Assembly: GCF_000376825.1 (NCBI RefSeq)
Contig: NZ_AQXW01000003.1
Location: 124,001 to 188,000 of the forward strand
Origin: Demetria terragena DSM 11295
GTDB taxonomy: Bacteria; Actinomycetota; Actinomycetes; Actinomycetales; Dermatophilaceae
Direction of reading: 5' to 3'
Length of the DNA stretch: 64,000 nucleotides
The translations under genes were made by a program, and so were the position numbers. Under the pieces are notes generated by a model. That model was not told the DNA's origin. It did not search any database and was given only the letters and a program-made list of their open reading frames with translations. Each line of letters begins with the position of its first letter. Position 1 is the stretch's first letter. Shown one piece after another: positions 31,003 to 37,797 of the stretch.

Positions 31003-31040
31003 ATGTCGATCTATGTCGATTTATACCTAAATACGTCGAA
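31003..31040. promoter_or_regulatory. 10-base-phased direct repeats in divergent promoter region
   Basis: ATGTCGAT occurs at 31003-31010 and 31013-31020, a degenerate ATACCTAA at 31023-31030, and ACGTCGAA at 31033-31040: four units at exact 10-base period, one helical turn apart. The stretch is AT-rich and lies between divergent starts (LysM gene at 30982; the 31079 gene). Direct repeats in helical phase suggest head-to-tail binding by a regulator, as reported for BldC-like MerR-fold proteins. A small HTH gene lies 600 bases away. Inference. Confidence 0.4.
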
Positions 31041-31078
31041 TGATGGTCATCAGGATGCGGTCGGGTAGGATTTGGTGG

Positions 31079-31624
31079 GTGCGTTGGCAAGACCTATTTG
31101 CAGACCTTGAGGCTCAGCTCCGCCATGCGCAGCAGCGTGAGCAAGACGTTGAGGTGTCCGATCGCACCCGTCGTGAGCGAGCGGAAATTCGCTGGGCCGA
31201 CCGCGTCGCTGGCTCGATCGGGGCCGAGTTGTCGGTGACCACCCCTGTGGGCACGACGCGGGGACGGCTGGATGACCTCGGAAAAGATTGGCTTCTGCTC
31301 GCGGACGAGCGCGGGCTGGGGGCAACACTGATCCCGACCTCAGCGGTGTTGACGGTGTCCGGAGCGACGCGTCTGGTCGATGCGGAGCAGGGTTTTGGTC
31401 GCCGCTTCGGTGTGGGTGTGGCACTGCGGGCGATCAGCCGTGACCGCGCCGCGGTGGAGGTCTTCGATCTAGCCGGCGGACAAACGTCCGGGACGATCGA
31501 CGTGGTGGGTGCGGACTATCTGGAGGTCGCTGAGCACCCAGCCGATCTGCCGCGTCGCTCGGAGGCGGTGACGGGACGGCGACTCGTGGTGTTTTCGTCC
31601 CTAGCGGCCGTGCGGCGCCGCTAG
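31079..31624 (+). CDS. Conserved actinobacterial protein of unknown function
   Basis: 181 residues from GTG 31079, preceded by GGTAGGA with an 8-base spacer. The N-terminal ~45 residues form a charged, probably coiled-coil helix (WQDLFADLEAQLRHAQQREQ); the rest is beta-rich with a GRLDDLGKDWLLLADERG segment that resembles an LSm/SH3-like barrel. A CFS-like ending (VVFSSLAAVRRR) closes it. I do not recognise a named family. It is divergent from the LysM gene and convergent with the HTH gene, which ends 3 bases later. Confidence 0.78.
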   Translation: MRWQDLFADLEAQLRHAQQREQDVEVSDRTRRERAEIRWADRVAGSIGAELSVTTPVGTTRGRLDDLGKDWLLLADERGLGATLIPTSAVLTVSGATRLVDAEQGFGRRFGVGVALRAISRDRAAVEVFDLAGGQTSGTIDVVGADYLEVAEHPADLPRRSEAVTGRRLVVFSSLAAVRRR

Positions 31625-31627
31625 GGA

Positions 31628-31828
31628 CTACAGGCTGTCCTGCTCGATCTCAGACTTGGTCTGGGCGTACTGACGCTGGATGTAGTTCTCCAGTTCGTCC
31701 GTCTCGATCCGCCAACCGCCTAGCACCTTGATCGCAGGTAGCTCCCCGCTCTTCACCAGGGCATAGGCCTGCCGGGAGGAGATATTAAGCGTCTCGGCCA
31801 CGTCGGCGATGGGGACGAAGCGGGGCAC
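31628..31828 (-). CDS. Small helix-turn-helix DNA-binding protein (excisionase/BldC type)
   Basis: 66 residues from GTG 31828, with GAAGGAG 7 bases upstream; the longer frame to 31948 is disregarded because it covers DnaA-box-like sites. It is almost entirely one HTH_17/MerR-like winged helix: VPIADVAETLNISSRQAYALV, a turn with GELPAIKVLGGWRI, and a helix ELENYIQR. Such proteins occur as phage excisionases and as the developmental regulator BldC; the wing 'K-V-L-G-G-W-R-I' matches this group. It is divergent from the cpaB-like gene. Target unknown. Confidence 0.85.
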   Translation of the reverse strand: MPRFVPIADVAETLNISSRQAYALVKSGELPAIKVLGGWRIETDELENYIQRQYAQTKSEIEQDSL

Positions 31829-31907
31829 GTCGGTCTCCTTCGAGGCACTCAGGGTCGGCTGACGTCTCCTATTCTGGCTCATGCGCTGGCTCGGGTGCTG
31901 CGCGACC

Positions 31908-31972
31908 TGTGGATGAGTCCTCGCAGGTTTGTTGTGGATAACTCCCATCCGGACGGCACGAAGTTATCTACA
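31908..31972. promoter_or_regulatory. Cluster of DnaA-box-like nonamers
   Basis: TGTGGATGA (31908-31916), a perfect TGTGGATAA (31933-31941, reverse of TTATCCACA) and TTATCTACA (31964-31972) lie within 65 bases between the divergent HTH gene and the CpaB-like gene. DnaA acts as a transcription factor and is titrated at such clusters outside oriC. No dnaA, dnaN or AT-rich unwinding element is nearby, so this is not read as the origin. Binding is predicted only. Confidence 0.4.
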
Positions 31973-32067
31973 GTCAGAGCGCCCGGACTTTTCCAGGATC
32001 TCCGACGAGGCATCTGGAGCACGTGAAGTGCCGGGGTGGTGGCGCGGACGACAGGAAGAAGGACCCG

Positions 32068-32763
32068 ATGGGGGACCGTAGGAAGAAGCGTGACGAGGCG
32101 GGGCTGCCAGCCCGGAAGGCGCAGCGGCTGCAGAAGCCGTCGTGGAAAGACAGTCGCCTGGTGATTGGCGTTGTCCTCATCGCCGCATCAACGCTCGGCG
32201 GAGTGATGCTCGCCGATCGTCTCGACAGCAGCGTCGAGGTCTACCAAGCCGCCTCAGGATTGGTGCCGGGCCAGGAGCTGACCAACGACGACGTGACGAC
32301 GGTCAAGGCGCGAATCGGTGACGGTTCCGAGGGCTATCTCATGGCCGATAAGCCGTTGCCATCCGGCCGGGTGGTGCGTGAAGTACGAAAAGGGGAGTTG
32401 CTACCCGCGTCCACCATCGGAAAGCCCTCCACGGTCGGCCTCAAAGCAGTCTCCGTCGACGTCGAGCCGTCCTTTGCCGCGACACTGGTGCGCGGATCGA
32501 CGGTCGACCTCTGGGTAAGCGAACGTCGCGAGACCACCGGCGCGGCCGAGTTTGCTAAGCCCGGACGTGTCGTGCCCCGCGCCTACGTGTTGCGTGTCCC
32601 CACCACAAACACCGGTGGCTTGAGCGTCGCCAGCAGCCAGGCTGTCGCCGTCCAGGTTCTGGTCCCGGACGACCTGGTCGACGAAGTCATTGGCGCCGTC
32701 AACTCAGAGTCGAAGATCACCTTGGTTGCCACCGCTGACTCGCCGATGCGGAGCAGCCAGTGA
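32068..32763 (+). CDS. SAF-domain protein, CpaB-like pilus assembly
   Basis: 231 residues from ATG 32068 (AAGAAGGA upstream). A basic cytoplasmic start, one membrane helix (about 31-52), then a SAF domain (about 60-140: VYQAASGLVPGQELTNDDV, then LPSGRVVREVRKGELL). CpaB/RcpC proteins carry such SAF domains and act in Flp/Tad pilus assembly outside the membrane. The next gene, overlapping it by a GTGA, is CpaE-like, which supports the pilus reading. The main Tad operon lies about 19 kb downstream. Could alternatively serve another wall-glycan role. Confidence 0.78.
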   Translation: MGDRRKKRDEAGLPARKAQRLQKPSWKDSRLVIGVVLIAASTLGGVMLADRLDSSVEVYQAASGLVPGQELTNDDVTTVKARIGDGSEGYLMADKPLPSGRVVREVRKGELLPASTIGKPSTVGLKAVSVDVEPSFAATLVRGSTVDLWVSERRETTGAAEFAKPGRVVPRAYVLRVPTTNTGGLSVASSQAVAVQVLVPDDLVDEVIGAVNSESKITLVATADSPMRSSQ

Positions 32764-34109
32764 CGGCGCTGCTCACCGCGGTGACGCCTGCGCTGGAAGC
32801 CGGTGTCGCCACCCGGGTCGAGGCCACCCGGGAGCTGCGCTTGGCCCGCCGCTGCGCGGACATCCCCGACCTGCTGGCGAGCGCAGCCTCCCATGTCGCG
32901 CAGGCAGCGGTGGTGTCGGCTGACTTTCCGGGACTAGAACGCCGCGTCGTCGGAGCTCTGGCTGGCGATGGCGTGCGCGTCGTGGGGGTCTTCGCCCCGG
33001 GCGACGAAGAAGCTCAGCGCAGGCTGCGACAGCTGGGCATCGATCGGGTGATCTCGGCCGCTGCCTCTCCTGAGGAGTGGACGAGCTTGGCGATGAGTCT
33101 CGCCGAACCTCAGCACGAACTCGATCCTGACTCGACATCGTCCGAGGATCGCGACGCCTCCGATGTGGATACCGCGATCGCCCGCGAGATTCTCGGCGCG
33201 CAGGCCACTGATCCGGGGGACGGTGCCGCCGACAACGATGACGATGGGGAGTCTGCAGGCACCGGGCGCATCGTGGCTGTATGGGGCCCCACTGGGTCGC
33301 CCGGACGCACCACCGTGGCCATCAACGTGGCGTGCGAAGTCGCGCGGCTGGGCAAATCCGTCTTGCTGATTGACGGCGACACGTACGGCGCGTCGGTGGC
33401 ACAGGCGATGGCACTGCTGGACGAAGCACCCGGTCTCGCAGCAGCGACCCGCCTTGCTGAGACCGGCGATCTCGACGTGCCAAGACTGGCCGCGGTAGCA
33501 CCGGAGGCGACGAACGGCGTACGGGTCCTGACGGGCCTTCCGCGGGCCGACCGGTGGAGTGAGGTCCGTGAAGATTCCTTTGCTGAGGTGCTCACGGTGG
33601 CCCGACTCCTGGTCGACCTTGTGGTGATCGATACCGGGTTCTGCCTTGAGGAGGACGAAGAGCTGTCCTACGACACTCGTGCACCGCGCCGCAATGTCAC
33701 GACGACCATCGCGCTGCGTGACGCCGATGAGGTCATCGCCGTGGGTTCTGGCGACCCGGTCGGCCTGCAGCGCTTGGTCAGGGGGCTTGATGAGTTGTCT
33801 CGCATCACTGCGGCGGGCCGGGTCGTGGTTAACCGGGTCCGAGCCTCAGCCGTCGGGACACACCCGGAGCGCCGGGTGAGTGAAACCCTAGAGCGCTTCG
33901 CTGGGGTGGCTGAGCCGGTCATCGTGCCTGACGATCGACCTACTCTCGATGGCGCGATGCTGGCCGGACAATCACTCGCCGAAGCGGCACCCGGCTCGGA
34001 GGTGCGTCGCGTGCTTGCCGAGCTGGCGGGCGCAGTCGCCGGGGTCGACGTCGTCCTTCGTCGGCGTGGAATTGGACGTCGTCTCGTGTCTCGAACCTCG
34101 AGCGGGTAG
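32760..34109 (+). CDS. CpaE-like P-loop ATPase (TadZ/septum-site-determining type)
   Basis: 449 residues, GTG start overlapping the preceding stop. An N-terminal receiver-like domain (about 1-125) precedes a MinD/ParA-like ATPase domain with a deviant Walker A (GPTGSPGRTT, near residue 180) where the usual KGG-x-GKTT lysines are altered, and an LIDGDTYGAS strand. Family members place Tad machinery at the pole or act like Rv3660c at septation. It is paired with the SAF-domain gene, so pilus positioning is the best guess. The deviant P-loop suggests altered ATP use. Confidence 0.8.
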   Translation: MTALLTAVTPALEAGVATRVEATRELRLARRCADIPDLLASAASHVAQAAVVSADFPGLERRVVGALAGDGVRVVGVFAPGDEEAQRRLRQLGIDRVISAAASPEEWTSLAMSLAEPQHELDPDSTSSEDRDASDVDTAIAREILGAQATDPGDGAADNDDDGESAGTGRIVAVWGPTGSPGRTTVAINVACEVARLGKSVLLIDGDTYGASVAQAMALLDEAPGLAAATRLAETGDLDVPRLAAVAPEATNGVRVLTGLPRADRWSEVREDSFAEVLTVARLLVDLVVIDTGFCLEEDEELSYDTRAPRRNVTTTIALRDADEVIAVGSGDPVGLQRLVRGLDELSRITAAGRVVVNRVRASAVGTHPERRVSETLERFAGVAEPVIVPDDRPTLDGAMLAGQSLAEAAPGSEVRRVLAELAGAVAGVDVVLRRRGIGRRLVSRTSSG

Positions 34110-34128
34110 CGAGTGGCAGGATGACCCG

Positions 34129-35544
34129 GTGACCGATCGACTGAGTGCGCAAGATGCCGCCACCCTCTACCTCGAGGACTCCGGAACACCGATGCACGTG
34201 GGCTCGGTCATGATCTTTGCGCCCGGGGAGAGTGACTTCAACCTCGAGCGATTGCTGGCACTCGTGACCAGCCGGATCGCCTACGTCCCGCGCTACCGGC
34301 AGCGGGTGCGCAGTGTGCCTGGAGGCCTGGCGAATCCGGTGTGGGTGGACGACGCGGAGTTCGACCTCAGTTACCACGTGCGGCGTTCTGCGCTGCCGCG
34401 TCCGGGCACCACGACCCAGTTGGAGGAGTTCGCGGCCCGGACTTTGGCGCGTCCGCTGGACCGGCACCGGCCACTGTGGGAGCTCTATCTCGTGGAGGGC
34501 CTGGCGGACGGTCAGTTCGCGATCATCACCAAGTCGCACCAGATCTTGGTGGACGGAGTGCACGCTATTGATCTGGCTCAGGTCATCGTCGACGCTGCGG
34601 CTGATCGGGGTGACCCCGTACCCCACACGTGGAGTGCTGATCGGGAGCCATCGGGCGTCGAGTTGATGGCGGGCGCGGCCCTGGATGCGGTCCGGCAACC
34701 GACCCAAGTGGTCGACAGCCTCCGGTCGGGTTCTCAGGACGTCCGTAGGGTCGCTGGTGCGGTCAAGAAGGTCGGTGTACTAGCGCTCAATACGGTCGCG
34801 CGGACGGCCGCGCGACCCGCGCCGAGTAGCCCGCTTAATGTCGAGATCGGCCCGCATCGTCGGGTCCTCATGCTGAGCACCTCGCTGAAGGACTACCAAG
34901 CGATCCGCACCCGCGTGAACTCATCACGAGGTGGCCTCGATGTCAGCGTGCACGATGTGATGCTCGCGGTGATTGCCGGTGGTCTGCGCAACTGGCTGCT
35001 GAATCGTGGTGAGGCCGTGTCAGGGGCAGAGTCTGTACGCGCGATGGTTCCGGTGAGCACGCTGACCCACGAGGACCCCGACGAGCAGGTCGCTGGTCTG
35101 GTGATTGACCTGCCCGTCGGCGAGCCACGCCCCACCATGCGTCTGCACCAGGTGGCGTACGCCATGCATCAGCAGATGGAGAGCTCGGCTGGGGGAGTCG
35201 TCACCGCCAGTTCACTGCGCGAGATCGCCGGGTTCGCGCCGCCGACCTTGCATCTCCTGGGTGCCCGGGTTGGTAGTGCCATGTCGCGGCGCATGTTCAA
35301 TCTCGTCGTGACTAACGTGCCTGGGCCGCAGCAGCCGCTTTATGTCGGCGACGCGCGAATGGTCGCGAGCTTCCCGGTGATTCCGCTGAGCAAGTCACGG
35401 GCGCTCAGCATCGGCCTGACGTCGTACGACGGCGGCGTCTATTTTGGACTCAATGCTGACCGGTCTGCCATGCCTGACCTGGACGTTTTGGCACAGTGCC
35501 TCAGCGATGCGCTCGCCGAACTTGCCGAGGACGAGGAGTTGTAG
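34129..35544 (+). CDS. WS/DGAT family O-acyltransferase homologue with altered active site
   Basis: 471 residues from GTG 34129 (the open frame to 33949 overlaps the upstream gene). The family makes wax esters or triacylglycerol from acyl-CoA. Recognisable are the N-terminal LSAQDAATLYLEDSGTPMHVG and the central NVPGPQQPLY motif near residue 400. The catalytic signature HHxxxDG reads HQILVDG at residues 137-143, so the second, catalytic His is Gln. Some actinobacterial family members share this HQ variant, so a different or lost activity is possible. DUF6912 follows directly. Confidence 0.85.
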   Translation: MTDRLSAQDAATLYLEDSGTPMHVGSVMIFAPGESDFNLERLLALVTSRIAYVPRYRQRVRSVPGGLANPVWVDDAEFDLSYHVRRSALPRPGTTTQLEEFAARTLARPLDRHRPLWELYLVEGLADGQFAIITKSHQILVDGVHAIDLAQVIVDAAADRGDPVPHTWSADREPSGVELMAGAALDAVRQPTQVVDSLRSGSQDVRRVAGAVKKVGVLALNTVARTAARPAPSSPLNVEIGPHRRVLMLSTSLKDYQAIRTRVNSSRGGLDVSVHDVMLAVIAGGLRNWLLNRGEAVSGAESVRAMVPVSTLTHEDPDEQVAGLVIDLPVGEPRPTMRLHQVAYAMHQQMESSAGGVVTASSLREIAGFAPPTLHLLGARVGSAMSRRMFNLVVTNVPGPQQPLYVGDARMVASFPVIPLSKSRALSIGLTSYDGGVYFGLNADRSAMPDLDVLAQCLSDALAELAEDEEL

Positions 35545-35952
35545 ATGAGCACGGTGACCAGGATCTATGTCGCCCTCACACCGCCGCAGTTGGAGGTGCT
35601 TGCCGTCGACGGACAGTTGTCTGAGGTCGCGGCGACGGCTGTCACACCCGCGCTGCGTGCTGCCTACCCACACGAGGATCAGGAGGGGTTGGAGCACGAA
35701 GCGATTCAAGAAGCCGCAGCAGCAACGCTGGCAGGCCAGCGAGTCCTGATCGCGGCCGCCGATGTCACCACCCCCGTCGACCCGAGCACCGCCGCGACTC
35801 CCGCGCGAGTGGCAGCCGGGCCGGTCGCCCTGGACCGGGTGGTGAGTTTTCATGTGGGCGACCCTGGGGTCGTTCCGGATTCAGGGCAAGATATCGACCT
35901 CAGCTGGTACGACATCACCGAACTCGCGGATGTGAGAAGGCTATTCGCCTGA
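35545..35952 (+). CDS. DUF6912 family protein
   Basis: 135 residues beginning at the ATG directly after the acyltransferase stop. The start TRIYVALTPPQLEVL, a middle LRAAYPHEDQEGLEHEAIQEA and an ending WYDITELADVRRLF are the conserved blocks of this actinobacterial family. It looks like a small cytoplasmic alpha/beta protein; no catalytic motif is seen. Its stop (TGA) shares one base with the ATG of the following broken gene, so the three were coupled. Function unknown. Confidence 0.85.
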   Translation: MSTVTRIYVALTPPQLEVLAVDGQLSEVAATAVTPALRAAYPHEDQEGLEHEAIQEAAAATLAGQRVLIAAADVTTPVDPSTAATPARVAAGPVALDRVVSFHVGDPGVVPDSGQDIDLSWYDITELADVRRLFA

Positions 35953-36555
35953 TGAGTCGGTTCCCCCTAGCGCAACGCGACGCGCTCGACTTCGCGAAAG
36001 TGCTCATGGGCGAGCGGTTCCGTGAGCCGGTGTGTGGCTGGCTGACGGGCAGTGTGGTCACGGGGGAGGCCACCTCGACGTCCGACCTTGATGTGGTCGT
36101 GCTGCTCGACGGTCCGGATGCTCGCCCAGGGTGTGCCCCTGATTCCGGTTCCGCAGATTGCCGCGAATCTCGTCGAAGAATGTACCGCAGAACTTGAACG
36201 AGGCCCAGATCCCTTGCCGCAAAACGCGATTGACGCTGCGCGCTATGCCGTGACCGACCTGCGCGCTGATCTTGTCGGCGCTGAGTCTGCCGCCGAGCGT
36301 GCGGTCATCTCTGCGGCACTGTGGGATGCAGGCGCCCGACTTCTCCTCGACGTGGATCGCTGCTGGCAGGGCACCGGGAAGGGTCTTCTGCGCAGTCTCC
36401 GTGAGCGGGACCGCATCGCGGCAGACGGCCTTGCGTCCGAACTCATCTCAGGCTTGGAGTGCAGCGCGTCAGATCCCGATGCGCTGAGACGAGCGATTGA
36501 CGGAGTCCTGAGCCACGCCGGTGGCGCGTTGTTCGAGAACTATTCCGTCAGGTAG
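35952..36555 (+). pseudogene. Nucleotidyltransferase-fold gene broken by out-of-frame deletion
   Basis: The first ~52 codons encode a nucleotidyltransferase start (GWLTGSVVTGEATSTSDLDVVVLLDGP), with the active-site G-S and D-x-D; that frame then stops near 36197. From about 36115 the next frame continues the same kind of protein (RMLAQGVPLIPVPQIAANL, then a long helical C-terminus to 36555). In intact relatives some 40 residues separate these parts, so about 120 bases plus a frame change appear to be missing. It could be a real pseudogene or a sequence error. It is the third gene of its operon and ends inside DUF2505. Confidence 0.75.
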
Positions 36556-37031
36556 GCCTGGCCCTCGCGCGCCTCGACGCGAATTCCCGAAACAATCGCT
36601 GGGGCTGCAGCCTTCTCGATCTGACCACCGACGAGGGGGATGCCGGCCTTGAGATCCGCGTCGATCGCGACATGTGTGGTTTCACCGTCAGCGGTCAGTG
36701 TCAACGAGCCTCGCATTGCTGCGGGGGTGCCCTTGATCAGCACTGTGATGGTTCCCCGCCGAGATCCGTTGGCGTCGGCTTCCTCCCATGCTTGGGTTTC
36801 CACGACGGTCAGCCCGCCGCTCAAGAAGCGCTTGACCTGACTGGGCAGGTCGTCGGTTGGCATCTCGCGACTGACTTCGATGGTGGCCTTCTCGGCGCCA
36901 CCATCAATCGAGGTGTCATAGGACAGGGCGCCCGATGCGGCGCACTTTCGCTCTTGGAACGCCGGGTCAATGAGCATGTCCCACACCTGGTTAGCGGGTG
37001 CGTCATAACTCCAGGTCTCACTGATCTTCAT
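36540..37031 (-). CDS. DUF2505 family protein
   Basis: 163 residues. The sequence (starting MKISETWSYDAPANQVWDML, then DPAFQERKC, and ending SGIRVEAREGQAYL) matches the DUF2505 family, a START/SRPBCC-like beta-cradle that can hold hydrophobic ligands. The ligand is unknown. Its 3' end overlaps the convergent broken nucleotidyltransferase by 16 bases. A further minus-strand hypothetical gene lies 10 bases upstream, so these two may be one operon. Confidence 0.88.
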   Translation of the reverse strand: MKISETWSYDAPANQVWDMLIDPAFQERKCAASGALSYDTSIDGGAEKATIEVSREMPTDDLPSQVKRFLSGGLTVVETQAWEEADANGSRRGTITVLIKGTPAAMRGSLTLTADGETTHVAIDADLKAGIPLVGGQIEKAAAPAIVSGIRVEAREGQAYLTE

Positions 37032-37040
37032 GAGGGCAAT

Positions 37041-37634
37041 CTAGTAAATGGTGTTCCGTCGCGGGTGACCAACACCATCGGCTGTACGACGGAGGGCTTG
37101 CTCGGCCCGCCCGATCACGCGTGCGGCACGGTGGGCGTCGGGTACGGGCTGGCGTCGCTCGGCGGTGGCGGCCACGCCGACCTGTGCCACAGCCGCGGCG
37201 AGCGCGTGAAGGTCCTGCGCGATATCCGCGCCCCGCGCGCCCAGGCGTTCGGCATCACTCACCGTTCGGGCTCCGCCGAGGCTCCCATCGGCCACCGCAT
37301 CCGCGTGCCGAGCGACATCCCTGGCAACCCAGTCCACTTCGCGTGCGCTGACCTGAGTTGCCACCGCGATCTGCTCGAGCGCTCCAAGGTCCAGTTCACG
37401 TGGGGGCGATCCAGAGAGGGACGGACCCGGGTCGGGCCGTTGTGCGCGACCGGCATGATCGGGCTCCCCGCTGACGATGGCGTCATGCCAGGTCACCAGC
37501 GCGTCGGCGAGACGCTCGATGGCGTACGCCACGGCCTCGCTGGTGGCTGCCTCAGCCGCGTCCAGTTGAACCCCGAGGAGCCGGATCGAGCACGCTGGGA
37601 TTCGTGTTTCCGGAGTCGAGGGATTAGACCGCAC
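37041..37634 (-). CDS. Hypothetical protein
   Basis: 197 residues from GTG 37634. It is Ala-rich and predicted mostly helical, with regular Glu/Arg/Ala heptads (about 25-50, 90-125) suggesting a coiled coil. I know of no family. The opposite-strand frame (36672-37670) is a low-complexity shadow. Position, spacing (9 bases before DUF2505) and codon character support a real gene, but this is not certain. The C-terminus is basic. Confidence 0.55.
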   Translation of the reverse strand: MRSNPSTPETRIPACSIRLLGVQLDAAEAATSEAVAYAIERLADALVTWHDAIVSGEPDHAGRAQRPDPGPSLSGSPPRELDLGALEQIAVATQVSAREVDWVARDVARHADAVADGSLGGARTVSDAERLGARGADIAQDLHALAAAVAQVGVAATAERRQPVPDAHRAARVIGRAEQALRRTADGVGHPRRNTIY

Positions 37635-37797
37635 TGTCCCACTCTAGGTGGACGCGGTGACGAGCGCTGAGCACCGGAACGAGCTGGGGACGGGAACCTG
37701 AACCCGACCGCCTGAGCACCGGTGTCTGCGGTAGCGTCAGCCATGACGTCCACAACGAGGTGGGGGTCAAGTTTGCGCCTGCGAGGAACCAGCGTCG

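Noticed and set aside
31908-31972. Replication origin
   Set aside because: Only three boxes, no dnaA/dnaN/rpmH neighbours and no AT-rich unwinding region; a regulatory cluster is likelier.
36672-37670. 332-residue open frame on the plus strand
   Set aside because: It covers DUF2505 and the hypothetical gene on the other strand, and is Gly/Arg/His-rich without any domain.
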